Of a stretch of 64,000 bases of DNA, positions 32,272-41,239 are shown piece by piece. The translations under genes were made by a program, and so were the position numbers. The DNA lies in contig JAJYRN010000004.1 of NCBI GenBank assembly GCA_021794095.1, positions 150,643-214,642 of the forward strand. Direction: 5' to 3'. The first letter of the stretch is position 1. The number at the start of each line of letters is the position of its first letter. A model generated the notes under the pieces. The model was not told the origin of the DNA. It worked only from the letters and a program-made list of their open reading frames with translations, and did not search any database. Source of the stretch: Acidobacteriota bacterium (GTDB lineage Bacteria; Acidobacteriota; Holophagae; Holophagales; Holophagaceae).

Positions 32272-34134
32272 ATGCCCCACGCCCTGCTCGCCCCGCCCCA
32301 GGTGGCGGTCCAGCCGATCCTCGACCGCCATGCCCGCGATCCGCAGGAACTGCTCCAGATCCTCGTGGAGGTGCAACACGCCCTCCACGGCATTCCCCCG
32401 GAAGCGGTGGACTTGGTGGCAGCGCACGTCGGAGCCACCCGTGCCCACGTCCGCGGCGTGGTGGGTTTCTACACCTTCCTCAGCCCCTCCTACCTGGGCG
32501 ACTACGCCATCTACCTGTCGGACAACATCACCGACCGCATGTTCGGGAACCGCGAACTGGGCGAGTACCTGTGCAGCCGCCTGGGTGTGAAACTGGGCAA
32601 GGTCCGGGCGGATGGCCGCGTCAGCGTGCGCTTCACCTCCTGCACCGGCCTGTGCGATCAGGGCCCGGCAGCCCTGGTGAACGGCCTGCCCGTCACGCGG
32701 CTCACGCGGGAGCGGGTGGACCGCATGGTGGAACTCATCACCGCCCGGAAGCCCGTATCGGAGTGGCCCCGGGAGTTCTTCCAGGTGGAGGACAACTTCC
32801 GGCGTTCCGATGTGCTGTTCCGGCGCCCCTTCGAGCCCGGCGCGGCCTTGAAGGCCGCCATGGTGCGCGGCGGGGACGAGACGCTCAAGGACATCCAGCA
32901 GGAAGAGGCGCTGGATCCCGCCTCCGGCACCCTCTGGAAGCGGGGCGCCGACGAGACCCTGAAGGAGCTCTACCGCTCGGATCTCCGGGGCCGGGGCGGC
33001 GCCGGCTTCAAGGCGGCCATCAAGTGGGAGACCTGCCGCGACACGCCGGGGGGCGACCGCTACGTGGTCTGCAACGCCGACGAGGGCGAACCGGGCACCT
33101 TCAAGGACCGCGTCCTGCTCACCAGCTACGCCGACATGGTCATCGAGGGCATGACGGTCTGCGGCTACGTGGTGGGCAGCAGCCGGGGCATTCTCTACAT
33201 CCGCCAGGAGTACTGGTATCTCAAGGCCCACCTGGAGGCCGTGCTGGCCCGCCGCCGGGAAGCCGGGCTCCTCGGCAAGAACATCCTCGGCACCGGCTTC
33301 GCGTTCGACATTGACATCCACTGGGGTGCCGGCGCCTACATCTGCGGCATGGAATCCGCGATGATCGAATCCATCGAGGGCCGGCGCGGCAAGCCCCGCA
33401 AGCGTTGGCCCCTGCCCGTGGTGGCAGGCGTGGAACGATCCCCCACGGTGGTGAACAACGTGGAGACCTTCGCCGCCGCGGGCATGATCGCCCTCAAGGG
33501 CGGCGCCTGGTTCGCCGCCCACGGCACCATGCATTCCACCGGCACCAAGCTGTTCTGCGTGTCGGGCGACTGCGAGCGCCCCGGCATCTACGAGTACCCC
33601 TTCGGCGTGAGTGTCCGCGAGGTGCTCCGCGACTGCGGCGCCTGCGGCGCCCAGGCGGTCCAGGTGAGCGGGCCCTCGGGCACCACCATCACGCCGCCGG
33701 AGTTCGACCGCATCCTGGCCTTCGAGGATCTGGCCACGGTCGGCACCATGATGGTCTTCGGGCCGGACCGCGACCTGTTCGAGGCCGTCGAGAACTTCTC
33801 CCACTTCTTCCAGCACGAGAGCTGCGGCCTCTGCACGCCCTGCCGCGTGGGCACGAGCCTGCTGGTGAACCTCGTGGACAAGGTGGCCGCCGGCAAGGGC
33901 AGCCCGCTGGATCTCATCGAGATCCAGAAGCTCAGCCAGATCATGAAGACCACCGCCCACTGCGGCCTCGGCCAGACCGCGCCCAACCACCTGCTGGACA
34001 GCATCGCCAAGTTCCGGCCGGCCTGGGACGCCCGGATGATGACCCGCGAATTCGAACCCGCCTTCGACCTCGACGCCGCGTTGGATGAGGCCCGCCAGCT
34101 CACCGGACGCGACGACGCCGCGGCCCACCTGTGA
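32272..34134 (+). CDS. hoxF: NAD-reducing hydrogenase diaphorase subunit HoxF (HoxE-HoxF fusion)
   Basis: A 620-residue FMN/NAD(H)-binding subunit of a group 3d-type bidirectional hydrogenase. Residues 1-165 form a HoxE/NuoE-like domain and the rest a HoxF/NuoF core. The core has the FMN block RGRGGAGFKAAIKWETC, the NAD/FMN block NADEGEPGTFKDR, GAGAYICGMESAMIES and the 4Fe-4S motif ESCGLCTPCR with a later HCGLG. The HoxE-like part keeps only one cysteine pair (SCTGLC); the aligned first pair is absent, so its 2Fe-2S cluster is probably lost. The ATG at 32272 follows GGGAGG by five bases. The fused layout resembles HoxF of Cupriavidus-type soluble hydrogenases. Confidence 0.94.
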   Translation: MPHALLAPPQVAVQPILDRHARDPQELLQILVEVQHALHGIPPEAVDLVAAHVGATRAHVRGVVGFYTFLSPSYLGDYAIYLSDNITDRMFGNRELGEYLCSRLGVKLGKVRADGRVSVRFTSCTGLCDQGPAALVNGLPVTRLTRERVDRMVELITARKPVSEWPREFFQVEDNFRRSDVLFRRPFEPGAALKAAMVRGGDETLKDIQQEEALDPASGTLWKRGADETLKELYRSDLRGRGGAGFKAAIKWETCRDTPGGDRYVVCNADEGEPGTFKDRVLLTSYADMVIEGMTVCGYVVGSSRGILYIRQEYWYLKAHLEAVLARRREAGLLGKNILGTGFAFDIDIHWGAGAYICGMESAMIESIEGRRGKPRKRWPLPVVAGVERSPTVVNNVETFAAAGMIALKGGAWFAAHGTMHSTGTKLFCVSGDCERPGIYEYPFGVSVREVLRDCGACGAQAVQVSGPSGTTITPPEFDRILAFEDLATVGTMMVFGPDRDLFEAVENFSHFFQHESCGLCTPCRVGTSLLVNLVDKVAAGKGSPLDLIEIQKLSQIMKTTAHCGLGQTAPNHLLDSIAKFRPAWDARMMTREFEPAFDLDAALDEARQLTGRDDAAAHL

Positions 34135-34144
34135 GGGGATGACC

Positions 34145-34879
34145 ATGGACCACACCAAGACCTTCTTCCTCGATGGCCGCGAGATCCCCTTCCGGGATGG
34201 CCAGACCGTCTTCGACGCGACCATGGCGGCCGGGGTCTACATCCCCCACCTCTGCCACAACCCCGCCTACGAGCCCCACAGCAGCTGCCGCCTCTGCACG
34301 GTGATCGTCAACGGGCGCCCCTTCGCCGCCTGCACCCAGCCGGCCGTGGCCGGGCAGATGATCCAGAACGACACGCCCGAGCTGAAGGAGATGCGCCGGA
34401 CCCTCACCCAGATGCTCTTCGTGGAGGGGAACCACTACTGCCCCACCTGCGAGAAGAGCGGCAGTTGCAAGCTCCAGGCCACGGCCTACGACCTGGGCCT
34501 CCAGGACAACCATTTCCCTCAGTTCTTCCAGCGCCGGGAGGTGGACGCCTCCCACCCGGACTTCGTCTTCGACCGCGACCGCTGCATCCTCTGCGGCCAT
34601 TGCCTGCGGGTGAGCCGGGATGTGGACAAGAAGAACGTCTTCGCCATGGACCACCGGGGCATCAAGACCGAGATCGTGGTGGACTCTCCCACGGGGCTGC
34701 TCAGGGACAGCCGGCTGAGCGTGGAGGACGAGGCGGCCCATGTGTGCCCCGTGGGGGCCCTCATGCTGAAACGAACAGGCTTCCAGGTGCCCATCGGCTC
34801 GCGCACCTACGACAAGACCCCCATCCGGGTGGATTCCGTGCAGAACTTCAAAGCCCGGGAGGAGCGCCGCCATGGCTGA
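34145..34879 (+). CDS. hoxU: NAD-reducing hydrogenase electron-transfer subunit HoxU
   Basis: A 244-residue NuoG-like subunit carrying the Fe-S wire between HoxY and HoxF. Visible ligands are the 2Fe-2S set CHNPAYEPHSSCRLC plus a later C in AACTQPA, the His-Cys3 4Fe-4S block HYCPTCEKSGSC, and a 4Fe-4S motif CILCGHC with a distant CPVGAL. The ATG at 34145 is best spaced from GAGGGG; an ATG two codons earlier is possible. It starts 10 bases after hoxF and overlaps hoxY by 8 bases. Confidence 0.95.
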   Translation: MDHTKTFFLDGREIPFRDGQTVFDATMAAGVYIPHLCHNPAYEPHSSCRLCTVIVNGRPFAACTQPAVAGQMIQNDTPELKEMRRTLTQMLFVEGNHYCPTCEKSGSCKLQATAYDLGLQDNHFPQFFQRREVDASHPDFVFDRDRCILCGHCLRVSRDVDKKNVFAMDHRGIKTEIVVDSPTGLLRDSRLSVEDEAAHVCPVGALMLKRTGFQVPIGSRTYDKTPIRVDSVQNFKAREERRHG

Positions 34880-35414
34880 GAAACTGAAGGTCGCCACCTG
34901 CTCGCTCGCCGGCTGCTTCGGCTGCCACATGAGCCTCCTCGACATTGACGAGCGCCTGCTGGACCTCCTCGAAGTCATCCAGTTCGACCGGAGCCCCATC
35001 AACGACATCAAGGAGATCGAGGGGCTGGTGGACCTCGGCCTCATCGAGGGTGGGGTCTGCAACGCCGAGAATGTCCATGTGCTCAGGCACTTTCGCGAAC
35101 ACTGCCGCATCCTCGTGTCCGTGGGTGAATGCGCTATCACCGGCGGCATCCCCTCCATTCGGAATCACTACAGCCTGAAGGAGTGCCTGGAGGAGGCCTA
35201 CATCCGCGGTGTGGCCCTGGAGAACGCCCAGATCCCCTCGGATCCCGAGCTGCCGCTGCTATTGGACAAGCTCCGGCCCATCCACGAAGTGGTGAAGGTG
35301 GACTACCACCTGCCCGGCTGTCCGCCCTCCGCCGATGCCTTCTGGCACTTCCTCACCGAACTCATCGCGGGCCGGGATCCCAGCCTGCCCCTCCAGCTCC
35401 TCCGCTACGACTGA
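34872..35414 (+). CDS. hoxY: [NiFe] hydrogenase small subunit HoxY
   Basis: A 180-residue small subunit holding the proximal 4Fe-4S cluster next to the NiFe site. The cysteines are arranged as in HoxY: CFGCHMSLLDID at the N-terminus, VSVGECAITGG in the middle and HLPGCPPSADAFW near the end. It lacks the extra Fe-S domain and Tat signal of membrane uptake hydrogenases, so it should be cytoplasmic. It is translationally coupled to hoxU. Between its stop and hoxH lies a composite palindromic repeat. Confidence 0.95.
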   Translation: MAEKLKVATCSLAGCFGCHMSLLDIDERLLDLLEVIQFDRSPINDIKEIEGLVDLGLIEGGVCNAENVHVLRHFREHCRILVSVGECAITGGIPSIRNHYSLKECLEEAYIRGVALENAQIPSDPELPLLLDKLRPIHEVVKVDYHLPGCPPSADAFWHFLTELIAGRDPSLPLQLLRYD

Positions 35415-35420
35415 CATGAA

Positions 35421-35509
35421 CAAGGGGGGACCGCCTGCTCACCTTCGGTTCGCGATGTCCCCCCTCGTGCGCCCCCACGGAGTACCCCGGCCGAGCCGGG
35501 ACACCCCGT
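35421..35509. repeat. composite palindromic repeat, copy 1 (A-B)
   Basis: Hairpin A has arms 35421-35431 and 35457-35467 (CAAGGGGGGAC/GTCCCCCCTCG, one mismatch, 25-base loop). Palindrome B has arms 35477-35491 and 35495-35509 around a CGA loop, with three mismatches. It fills the hoxY-hoxH gap, starting 7 bases after the hoxY stop. The same element occurs at 47575 and 50363. Confidence 0.85.
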
Positions 35510-35528
35510 CTGATCCCGAGGACACCCC

Positions 35529-37013
35529 ATGAGCCGAACCCTGGAAACCGCCTCCGATCCTTCCGGCCTGAAGCGCGTGGTCATCGAACCAGTGACCCGG
35601 GTGGAAGGCCATGGCAAAGTCACCCTCCTCCTTGATGACCAGAACCGGGTCCAGCAGGCGCGCCTGCACATCGTGGAGTTCCGGGGCTTCGAGAAGTTCA
35701 TCCAGGGCCGCCCCTACTGGGAGGCCCCGGTGATGGTCCAGCGCCTCTGTGGCATCTGCCCCGTGAGCCACCACCTCGCCGCCGCCAAGGCCGTGGATGT
35801 GCTGGTGGGCGCCCGACACCTCACCCCCACCGCCGAGAAGCTGCGCCGCCTACTGCACGTGGGTCAGATGCTCCAGTCCCACGCCCTCCACTTCTTCCAT
35901 CTCTCCAGCCCGGACCTGCTTTTCGGGTTCGGTTCCGATGTGGCCCAGCGGAACATCATCGGCGTGATCGGCGCCCATCCCGATCTGGCAGTTCAGGGCG
36001 TCAAGCTCCGCAAGTACGGCCAGGAGGTGATTCGTTGCATCGCCGGAAAGCGCGTCCACGGCGTCGCTGCCATCCCCGGCGGCATGAACAAGGCCCTGAC
36101 CGTCGAGGAGCGCGACACCCTGCTCCGGGAGATCCCCCAGATCATCGCGTGGAGCCGGGCGTCCGTGGCCCTGAGCCGCAACGTCTTCGAATCCAGCGAG
36201 GAGAACCGCCGGGACTTCGGCGTGTTCCCCTCCAACTTCATGAGCCTCGTCGGCCCCGGCGGCGAACTGGACTTCTACGACGGCGCCCTCCGGGCCCTGG
36301 ACGCCCAGGGCGAGCCCATCTTCGACCAGGTGGACTACAGCCTCTACAACCGCTTCATCCACGAGGAAGTGAAGGCCTGGTCCTACATGAAGTTCCCCTT
36401 CATCCTCAGCGAAGGCAGCGAGACCGGCTGGTACCGCGTCGGCCCCCTCGCCCGCGTGAACAACTCCGACCGCATCACCACGCCCCTGGCGGAAGCGGAG
36501 CGGACGCGTTTCAAGGAGGCCGTCGGAGGCGGAATGCAGCACGCGACCCTGGCCTACCACTGGGCCCGGATGATCGAGATGCTGCACGCGGCCGAGGAGA
36601 TCCAGCGGCTGCTCGAGGATCCCGAGATCCTGGGTACCGATCTCGTCACGAAGGGCGAGCGGGCCCTGGAAGGCATCGGTGTGATCGAGGCCCCGCGGGG
36701 CACCCTCTTCCACCACTACAAAGTGAACGAGCACGATGTCATCGAGAAGGCCAACCTCATCGTCTCCACCACCCACAACAACACCGCCATGAACCGGGCC
36801 GTGCGGGATGTGGCCGCCCACTACCTGGACGGCCAGGAACTCACCGAGGGCCTGCTCAACCACATCGAGGTGGCCATCCGCGCCTACGATCCCTGCCTCT
36901 CCTGCGCGACCCACGCCCTGGGCCGGATGCCGCTCCAGGTCGAGCTGCTGGACGCGGAAGGCACCCGGGTGGACCGTCTCGTGAAGGACGCCGACGGCGC
37001 CCTGCGGCGCTGA
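35529..37013 (+). CDS. hoxH: [NiFe] hydrogenase large subunit HoxH
   Basis: A 494-residue catalytic subunit. The two NiFe-binding cysteine pairs are intact: RLCGICPVSHH in the N-terminal L1 motif and DPCLSCATHALG in the C-terminal L2 motif. About 30 residues follow the L2 cysteines, forming the extension that the HoxW protease removes after NiFe insertion. VTRVEGHGK at the N-terminus is also typical. Group 3d assignment rests on the HoxFUY neighbours and the DPCLSCATH form of L2. It should couple H2 oxidation to NAD reduction in the cytoplasm, reversibly. Confidence 0.96.
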   Translation: MSRTLETASDPSGLKRVVIEPVTRVEGHGKVTLLLDDQNRVQQARLHIVEFRGFEKFIQGRPYWEAPVMVQRLCGICPVSHHLAAAKAVDVLVGARHLTPTAEKLRRLLHVGQMLQSHALHFFHLSSPDLLFGFGSDVAQRNIIGVIGAHPDLAVQGVKLRKYGQEVIRCIAGKRVHGVAAIPGGMNKALTVEERDTLLREIPQIIAWSRASVALSRNVFESSEENRRDFGVFPSNFMSLVGPGGELDFYDGALRALDAQGEPIFDQVDYSLYNRFIHEEVKAWSYMKFPFILSEGSETGWYRVGPLARVNNSDRITTPLAEAERTRFKEAVGGGMQHATLAYHWARMIEMLHAAEEIQRLLEDPEILGTDLVTKGERALEGIGVIEAPRGTLFHHYKVNEHDVIEKANLIVSTTHNNTAMNRAVRDVAAHYLDGQELTEGLLNHIEVAIRAYDPCLSCATHALGRMPLQVELLDAEGTRVDRLVKDADGALRR

Positions 37014-37020
37014 GGCGGCC

Positions 37021-37500
37021 ATGGGCGCGGTCCTCCTCGGCTACGGGAATCCCAGCCGCGGCGACGATGCGCTGGGGCCCAGGCTCCTGGAACGGGCCGA
37101 GGCGTGGCTCGCGGAACACCCCGGGCTGGACGTGGCCACGGTCACGGACTTCCAGCTCCAGATCGAGCACGCACTGGACCTGAAGGGCCGGGAGCTCGCC
37201 CTCTTCCTCGATGCCGATGCGGCCTGCCCTGGCGCCTATGCCTTCGCGCAGGTGGCCCCGGCCCGGGACGACAGCTACACCACCCATGAGTTGAGCCCGG
37301 GCGCCGTGCTCCAGGTCTTCCAGCAGGTGGAGGGAGCGGCCCCGCCTCCCGCCTACATCCTCAGTGTCCGCGGCGAGCGCTTCGGCCTCGGTGAGCCCCT
37401 CAGTCCCGGGGCGGAGGCCCATCTCGAGGCTGCGTGGGGGTTCCTCCAGGGCCTCCTGGAAGACCCGCGCCCAGCGGCCTGGGCAGACAGGCTACGCTAG
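37021..37500 (+). CDS. hoxW: hydrogenase maturation protease (HoxW-type)
   Basis: A 159-residue endopeptidase of the HyaD/HybD/HoxW family that trims the HoxH C-terminus after nickel insertion. It begins with LLGYGNPSRGDDALGP, whose first Asp/Glu-type residue binds nickel, and has LFLDADAACP and a TTHELSPGAVLQV block carrying the conserved histidine. It lies 7 bases after hoxH and 5 before hypA, so it is in the same operon. Confidence 0.92.
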   Translation: MGAVLLGYGNPSRGDDALGPRLLERAEAWLAEHPGLDVATVTDFQLQIEHALDLKGRELALFLDADAACPGAYAFAQVAPARDDSYTTHELSPGAVLQVFQQVEGAAPPPAYILSVRGERFGLGEPLSPGAEAHLEAAWGFLQGLLEDPRPAAWADRLR

Positions 37501-37505
37501 CTGCC

Positions 37506-37847
37506 ATGCACGAACTCTCCCTGATGGAAGGCATGATCGAGGATCTGGAGGCCGAGGCCGGAAAGCGGGGGTTCGCCCGGATCCACCGCATCCGCCTCGA
37601 AGTGGGCCGCCTCTCGGGCGTGGAGGTGGAGGCCCTGCGCTTCGCCTTCGGCCCCGCCACGGAAGGCTCGCTGGCCGAGGGTGCCGAACTGGAAATCCTG
37701 GAGATCCCCGCCACGGGAACCTGCCAGGACTGCGGCGCGGCGGTGGAGATCGCGGCGCGGTTCGAGCCGTGCCCCGCCTGCGGCGAAGGGTTCGTCATCA
37801 TCTCGGGCGGCACGGAACTGCGCCTCAAAGATCTGGACGTCGAATAG
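37506..37847 (+). CDS. hypA: hydrogenase nickel incorporation protein HypA
   Basis: A 113-residue nickel metallochaperone. It begins with the invariant MHELSL (His2 binds nickel), has a LEVGRLSGVEVEALRFAF block, and carries a structural zinc site (CQDCG ... CPACGEGF). A longer in-frame opening upstream is discarded because MHELSL must be at the N-terminus. It hands nickel to the NiFe large subunit together with HypB. Confidence 0.95.
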   Translation: MHELSLMEGMIEDLEAEAGKRGFARIHRIRLEVGRLSGVEVEALRFAFGPATEGSLAEGAELEILEIPATGTCQDCGAAVEIAARFEPCPACGEGFVIISGGTELRLKDLDVE

Positions 37848-37859
37848 GAGGAGGAATCC

Positions 37860-38606
37860 ATGTGCACCACCTGCGGTTGCGGCCAGGCGGACCTCACGCT
37901 CGACGGGCATCCCCACACCCACGGCCATGAGGCGCGGCCCGGTCGCCGCCGGGTGAGCCTCGAGCAGAGCCTCCTCGCCCGGAATGACGCCCTCGCCGCT
38001 CAAAATAGACAGTGGCTGGCGCAGCGCGGCATCCTCGCCCTGAACCTGGTGAGCAGCCCTGGTTCAGGCAAGACCACGCTGCTGGAGCAGACCATCCTGC
38101 GCCTACAGGGGCGGATCCCGATGAGCGTCATCGAAGGCGACCAGCAGACCAGCCAGGATGCCGACCGCATCCGGGCCGCGGGCGCGCCCGCCCTTCAGAT
38201 CAACACCGGGAAGGGCTGCCACCTGGACGCGCACATGGTGGGCCATGCGCTCGAACAGCTCGATCCCCCGGCGGGCTCGGTGGTGATGATCGAGAACGTG
38301 GGCAACCTCGTCTGCCCCGCCGCCTTCGACCTGGGCGAAGCCGCCAAGGTGGTGATCCTCTCCGTCACGGAAGGCGAGGACAAGCCCCTCAAATATCCCG
38401 ACCTGTTCGCCGCCGCGAAGCTGATGCTCCTCAACAAGGTGGACCTGCTGCCCCACGTGCGCTTCGACGTGGCGCGCTGCCTCGGTTACGCCCACCGCAT
38501 CCGCCCGGATCTGGAGGTGCTCCCGCTTTCCGCCCAGACCGGCCAGGGCTTCGAAGCCTGGCTCGCCTGGCTCCAGGCTGCCCGGGCCCTGGCGCCGAGA
38601 GCCTGA
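37860..38606 (+). CDS. hypB: hydrogenase nickel incorporation GTPase HypB
   Basis: A 248-residue GTPase for nickel insertion. It has the N-terminal nickel site CTTCGCG followed by a short histidine-rich stretch (GHPHTHGHE), Walker [13 protein letters not shown], switch blocks [14 protein letters not shown] and [17 protein letters not shown], and [16 protein letters not shown] lies just before the ATG. Its stop overlaps the hypF start by one base. Confidence 0.96.
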   Translation: MCTTCGCGQADLTLDGHPHTHGHEARPGRRRVSLEQSLLARNDALAAQNRQWLAQRGILALNLVSSPGSGKTTLLEQTILRLQGRIPMSVIEGDQQTSQDADRIRAAGAPALQINTGKGCHLDAHMVGHALEQLDPPAGSVVMIENVGNLVCPAAFDLGEAAKVVILSVTEGEDKPLKYPDLFAAAKLMLLNKVDLLPHVRFDVARCLGYAHRIRPDLEVLPLSAQTGQGFEAWLAWLQAARALAPRA

Positions 38607-40873
38607 TGCCCCGTGTCCGCATCGCGGTCCGGGGCATTGTCCAGGGCGTGGGCTTCCGGCCCACCGCCTTCAGGCTCGCCGCGGCCCGCGGGCTGACGGG
38701 CTGGGTCCGCAACCATCCCGAGGGCGTGGATCTGGAGGTCCAGGGTGCTGCGGCTTCCCTCCAGGCCTTCCTCGCGGATCTCGCCGTCCTGCCTGCCCCC
38801 ATCCGGGTGGACCAGGTCGAAGCCGAGGCCCTGCCGGAAGTGGCGGATGAAAGGGTCTTCGAGATCCGGGCAAGCGGTGCGGGCGAGACCGCCCTGCCCG
38901 TGGTGCCGCCGGACCTGGCCACCTGCCCCGACTGTGCCCAGGAGATCGCCACGCCCGGAGAACGCCGCCACCGCTATCCCTTCACGAACTGCACCTATTG
39001 CGGCCCCCGCTACACGCTCATCGAATCCCTGCCCTACGACCGCCCGCGCACCACGATGAAGGGCTTTCCCCTCTGTTCCGACTGCGCCAAGGAGTACCGC
39101 GACCCCAGCGATCGGCGCTTCCATGCCCAGCCCGTGGCCTGCCCCGCCTGCGGGCCCCAGCTCCGGCTGGAGGCGCCAGGTGGCTTGCGGCTGGCGGAGC
39201 GGGACGATGCCCTCCGGGGCGCGGCCGAAGCGCTGCTCCGCGGCGAGACCCTGGCCCTGAAGGGCCTGGGGGGCTACCAGCTCCTCGTGGACGCCACCTC
39301 CGCCGGCGCCGTCCAGCGGCTGCGCCAGCGCAAGCGCCGGGAGGAAAAGCCCTTCGCTGTGATGTTCCCCAATCCGGAGGCCCTCCAAGACGCCTGTGAC
39401 GTCTCCGATGCCGAGACCGCCCTGCTCACCTCCCCGGCCGCGCCCATCCTGCTCGTGAGGCGCCGGAAGGGTGGCATCGTGGTCCCCGAAGTGGCGCCGG
39501 GAAATCCCCGGCTGGGCGCCTTCCTGCCGTACACCCCGTTGCACCGGCTGCTGCTGGAGGCGGTGGGCCGGCCCCTGGTCTGCACCTCCGGCAACCTCGC
39601 CGATGAGCCCATGGCCTTCCGGGATGACGAGGCCCACAGCCGGCTCGGCACCCTCGCCGACGTCTTCCTGGCCCACGACCGGCCCATCGTTCGGCCCGTG
39701 GATGATTCCGTCCTCCGGATGGATGCGGACGGCCCCACGCTCCTGCGCCGCGCCCGGGGCTACGCGCCCCTGGCGGTGCCCCTGCCCGGCGAGGGACCGC
39801 CCGTGCTGGCTCTGGGCGCCCACCAGAAGGCCACCGTGGCCCTGGGCTTCCAAGGCCGGGTGGTGCTGAGCCAGCACCTGGGCGACCTGGCGAGCCCAGA
39901 GAGCGCCGACCTACTGGCCCGCACGGTGGACGACCTGCTCGCCTTCTTCCGGGTGCGACCCGAGCGCCTGGCCTGCGACCTCCATCCCGACTACGCCAGC
40001 ACCCGCCTCGCGGAGCGCCTCGCCGCCGCCTGGAACCTCCCCCTGATCCGAGTGCAGCACCACCACGCTCACGGCGCGGCCTGCGCGGCGGAGCACGGGC
40101 TGCGCGGCCCCGTGCTGGCCCTGGCCTGGGACGGCACCGGCCTCGGCACCGACGGCACGATCTGGGGGGGCGAGGCACTCATCGTGGACGGCCCTGCCTT
40201 CCGCCGCGTGGGCCACCTGAAGCCCTTCCCCCTGCCCGGAGGCGAGGCCGCCGTGAAGGAGCCGCGCCGCAGCGCCGCGGGCCTGCTGGCCGCCACCCTG
40301 GGCCTGGAGGCCCTGCCACCGGCGCTCCGGGACGCCTTCGGCGCCGGGGCTTGGGCCCCGCTGTGCGCCATGCTCGACCGCGGGGTGAACTGCCCGCGCA
40401 CCTCCAGCCTGGGCCGCCTCTTCGACGCCGTCTCAGCCCTCGCGGGCATCCATCCCGAGCGGGGGTTCGAGGGCCAGGCCGCCATGGAGCTGGAATTCGC
40501 GGCGGAGCGGGCCGCGCCGGAGGGCACCTACCCCTGGGCGTTCCAGGGGGGGGCTGTGCGCGTGGCCGATCCTTCGCCCCTGGTGGAAGCGCTCCTCCAT
40601 GACGTGGCAACGGGTACCGCTCCAGAGGTGGTGGCCCGCCGCTTCCACGCCGCCCTGGCCGATCTGGCACTGGGCTGGGCCCGCCACGGGGGCCTGCCGG
40701 ATGTGGTGCTTTCCGGCGGCTGTTTCCAGAACGCGCTGCTCACGGGGCTGGTGATCGAGCGCTTGGCCGCCGCGGGCTTCCGCGCCCACCGCCACCGCGC
40801 CTTCCCGCCCAACGATGGCTGCATCGCCTTCGGCCAGGCCACCGTGGCCGCCCTCCAGGCCCACGGGAGCTGA
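38606..40873 (+). CDS. hypF: carbamoyltransferase HypF
   Basis: A 755-residue enzyme that makes the carbamoyl group used by HypE to build the CN ligands of the NiFe site. The domains are in order: acylphosphatase (RGIVQGVGFRPTAFRLA), two zinc fingers (CPDCAQEI ... CTYCGPRY and CSDCAKEY ... CPACGPQ), a YrdC-like domain (ALKGLGGYQLLVDATS) and a Kae1-like carbamoyltransferase (VQHHHAHGAACAAEHG, LSGGCFQNALLT). The ATG overlaps the hypB stop (TGATG). It closes the first block of the hydrogenase operon. Confidence 0.96.
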   Translation: MPRVRIAVRGIVQGVGFRPTAFRLAAARGLTGWVRNHPEGVDLEVQGAAASLQAFLADLAVLPAPIRVDQVEAEALPEVADERVFEIRASGAGETALPVVPPDLATCPDCAQEIATPGERRHRYPFTNCTYCGPRYTLIESLPYDRPRTTMKGFPLCSDCAKEYRDPSDRRFHAQPVACPACGPQLRLEAPGGLRLAERDDALRGAAEALLRGETLALKGLGGYQLLVDATSAGAVQRLRQRKRREEKPFAVMFPNPEALQDACDVSDAETALLTSPAAPILLVRRRKGGIVVPEVAPGNPRLGAFLPYTPLHRLLLEAVGRPLVCTSGNLADEPMAFRDDEAHSRLGTLADVFLAHDRPIVRPVDDSVLRMDADGPTLLRRARGYAPLAVPLPGEGPPVLALGAHQKATVALGFQGRVVLSQHLGDLASPESADLLARTVDDLLAFFRVRPERLACDLHPDYASTRLAERLAAAWNLPLIRVQHHHAHGAACAAEHGLRGPVLALAWDGTGLGTDGTIWGGEALIVDGPAFRRVGHLKPFPLPGGEAAVKEPRRSAAGLLAATLGLEALPPALRDAFGAGAWAPLCAMLDRGVNCPRTSSLGRLFDAVSALAGIHPERGFEGQAAMELEFAAERAAPEGTYPWAFQGGAVRVADPSPLVEALLHDVATGTAPEVVARRFHAALADLALGWARHGGLPDVVLSGGCFQNALLTGLVIERLAAAGFRAHRHRAFPPNDGCIAFGQATVAALQAHGS

Positions 40874-41239
40874 TCCGGAGAACGCCCCGTGAAGGGGGCA
40901 GGCCCAGGCCACGCGGCTCCGAGCCTGTCGAGCCTCCGGCCCCTGTGCCATAGATCACAAATAGGTCATCACTTCCTGATCTCTAAAAATTTTATTAAAT
41001 ATCTTTTGCATCTTTTTTACTAATTATTAAACACGCAAATACAATCTACGATGTCGTTTATAAAAACAAAATCAATCGTCATGGTTCGGTCATTAATTTT
41101 CACAAATAATCACTTGGGAATAAAGCAATATCCAAAAATCACCTTTGAGTAACCTGAGCCAGGGTCTAGGTTTATTTCAGATTCTGAGATCGCCTATCAA
41201 TCCCAGCTTCCCCCCAACCCCACTTCAGGAGAAAGGCTC
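40874..41239. promoter_or_regulatory. AT-rich regulatory region upstream of the decaheme cytochrome
   Basis: A 366-base gap. From about 40950 to 41200 it is strikingly AT-rich (runs such as AAAAATTTTATTAAATAT), in sharp contrast to the GC-rich coding sequence around it. No open frame of note is present. It holds a CRP-like dyad at 40944-40959 and several weak -35/-10 candidates, such as TTGAGT at 41145 and TAGGTT at 41167. CAGGAGAAAGG before 41240 is the ribosome-binding site. The long AT-rich leader suggests multiple regulators or a curved, nucleoid-protein-bound promoter. Confidence 0.55.
40944..40959. promoter_or_regulatory. candidate CRP/FNR-family binding site
   Basis: TGTGC-CATAGA-TCACA matches the CRP dyad consensus TGTGA-N6-TCACA at 9 of 10 core positions. 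It lies 281 bases before the cytochrome start, at the left edge of the AT-rich region and 71 bases after hypF. Whether a CRP-family protein with this specificity exists in the organism is unknown. Confidence 0.35.
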
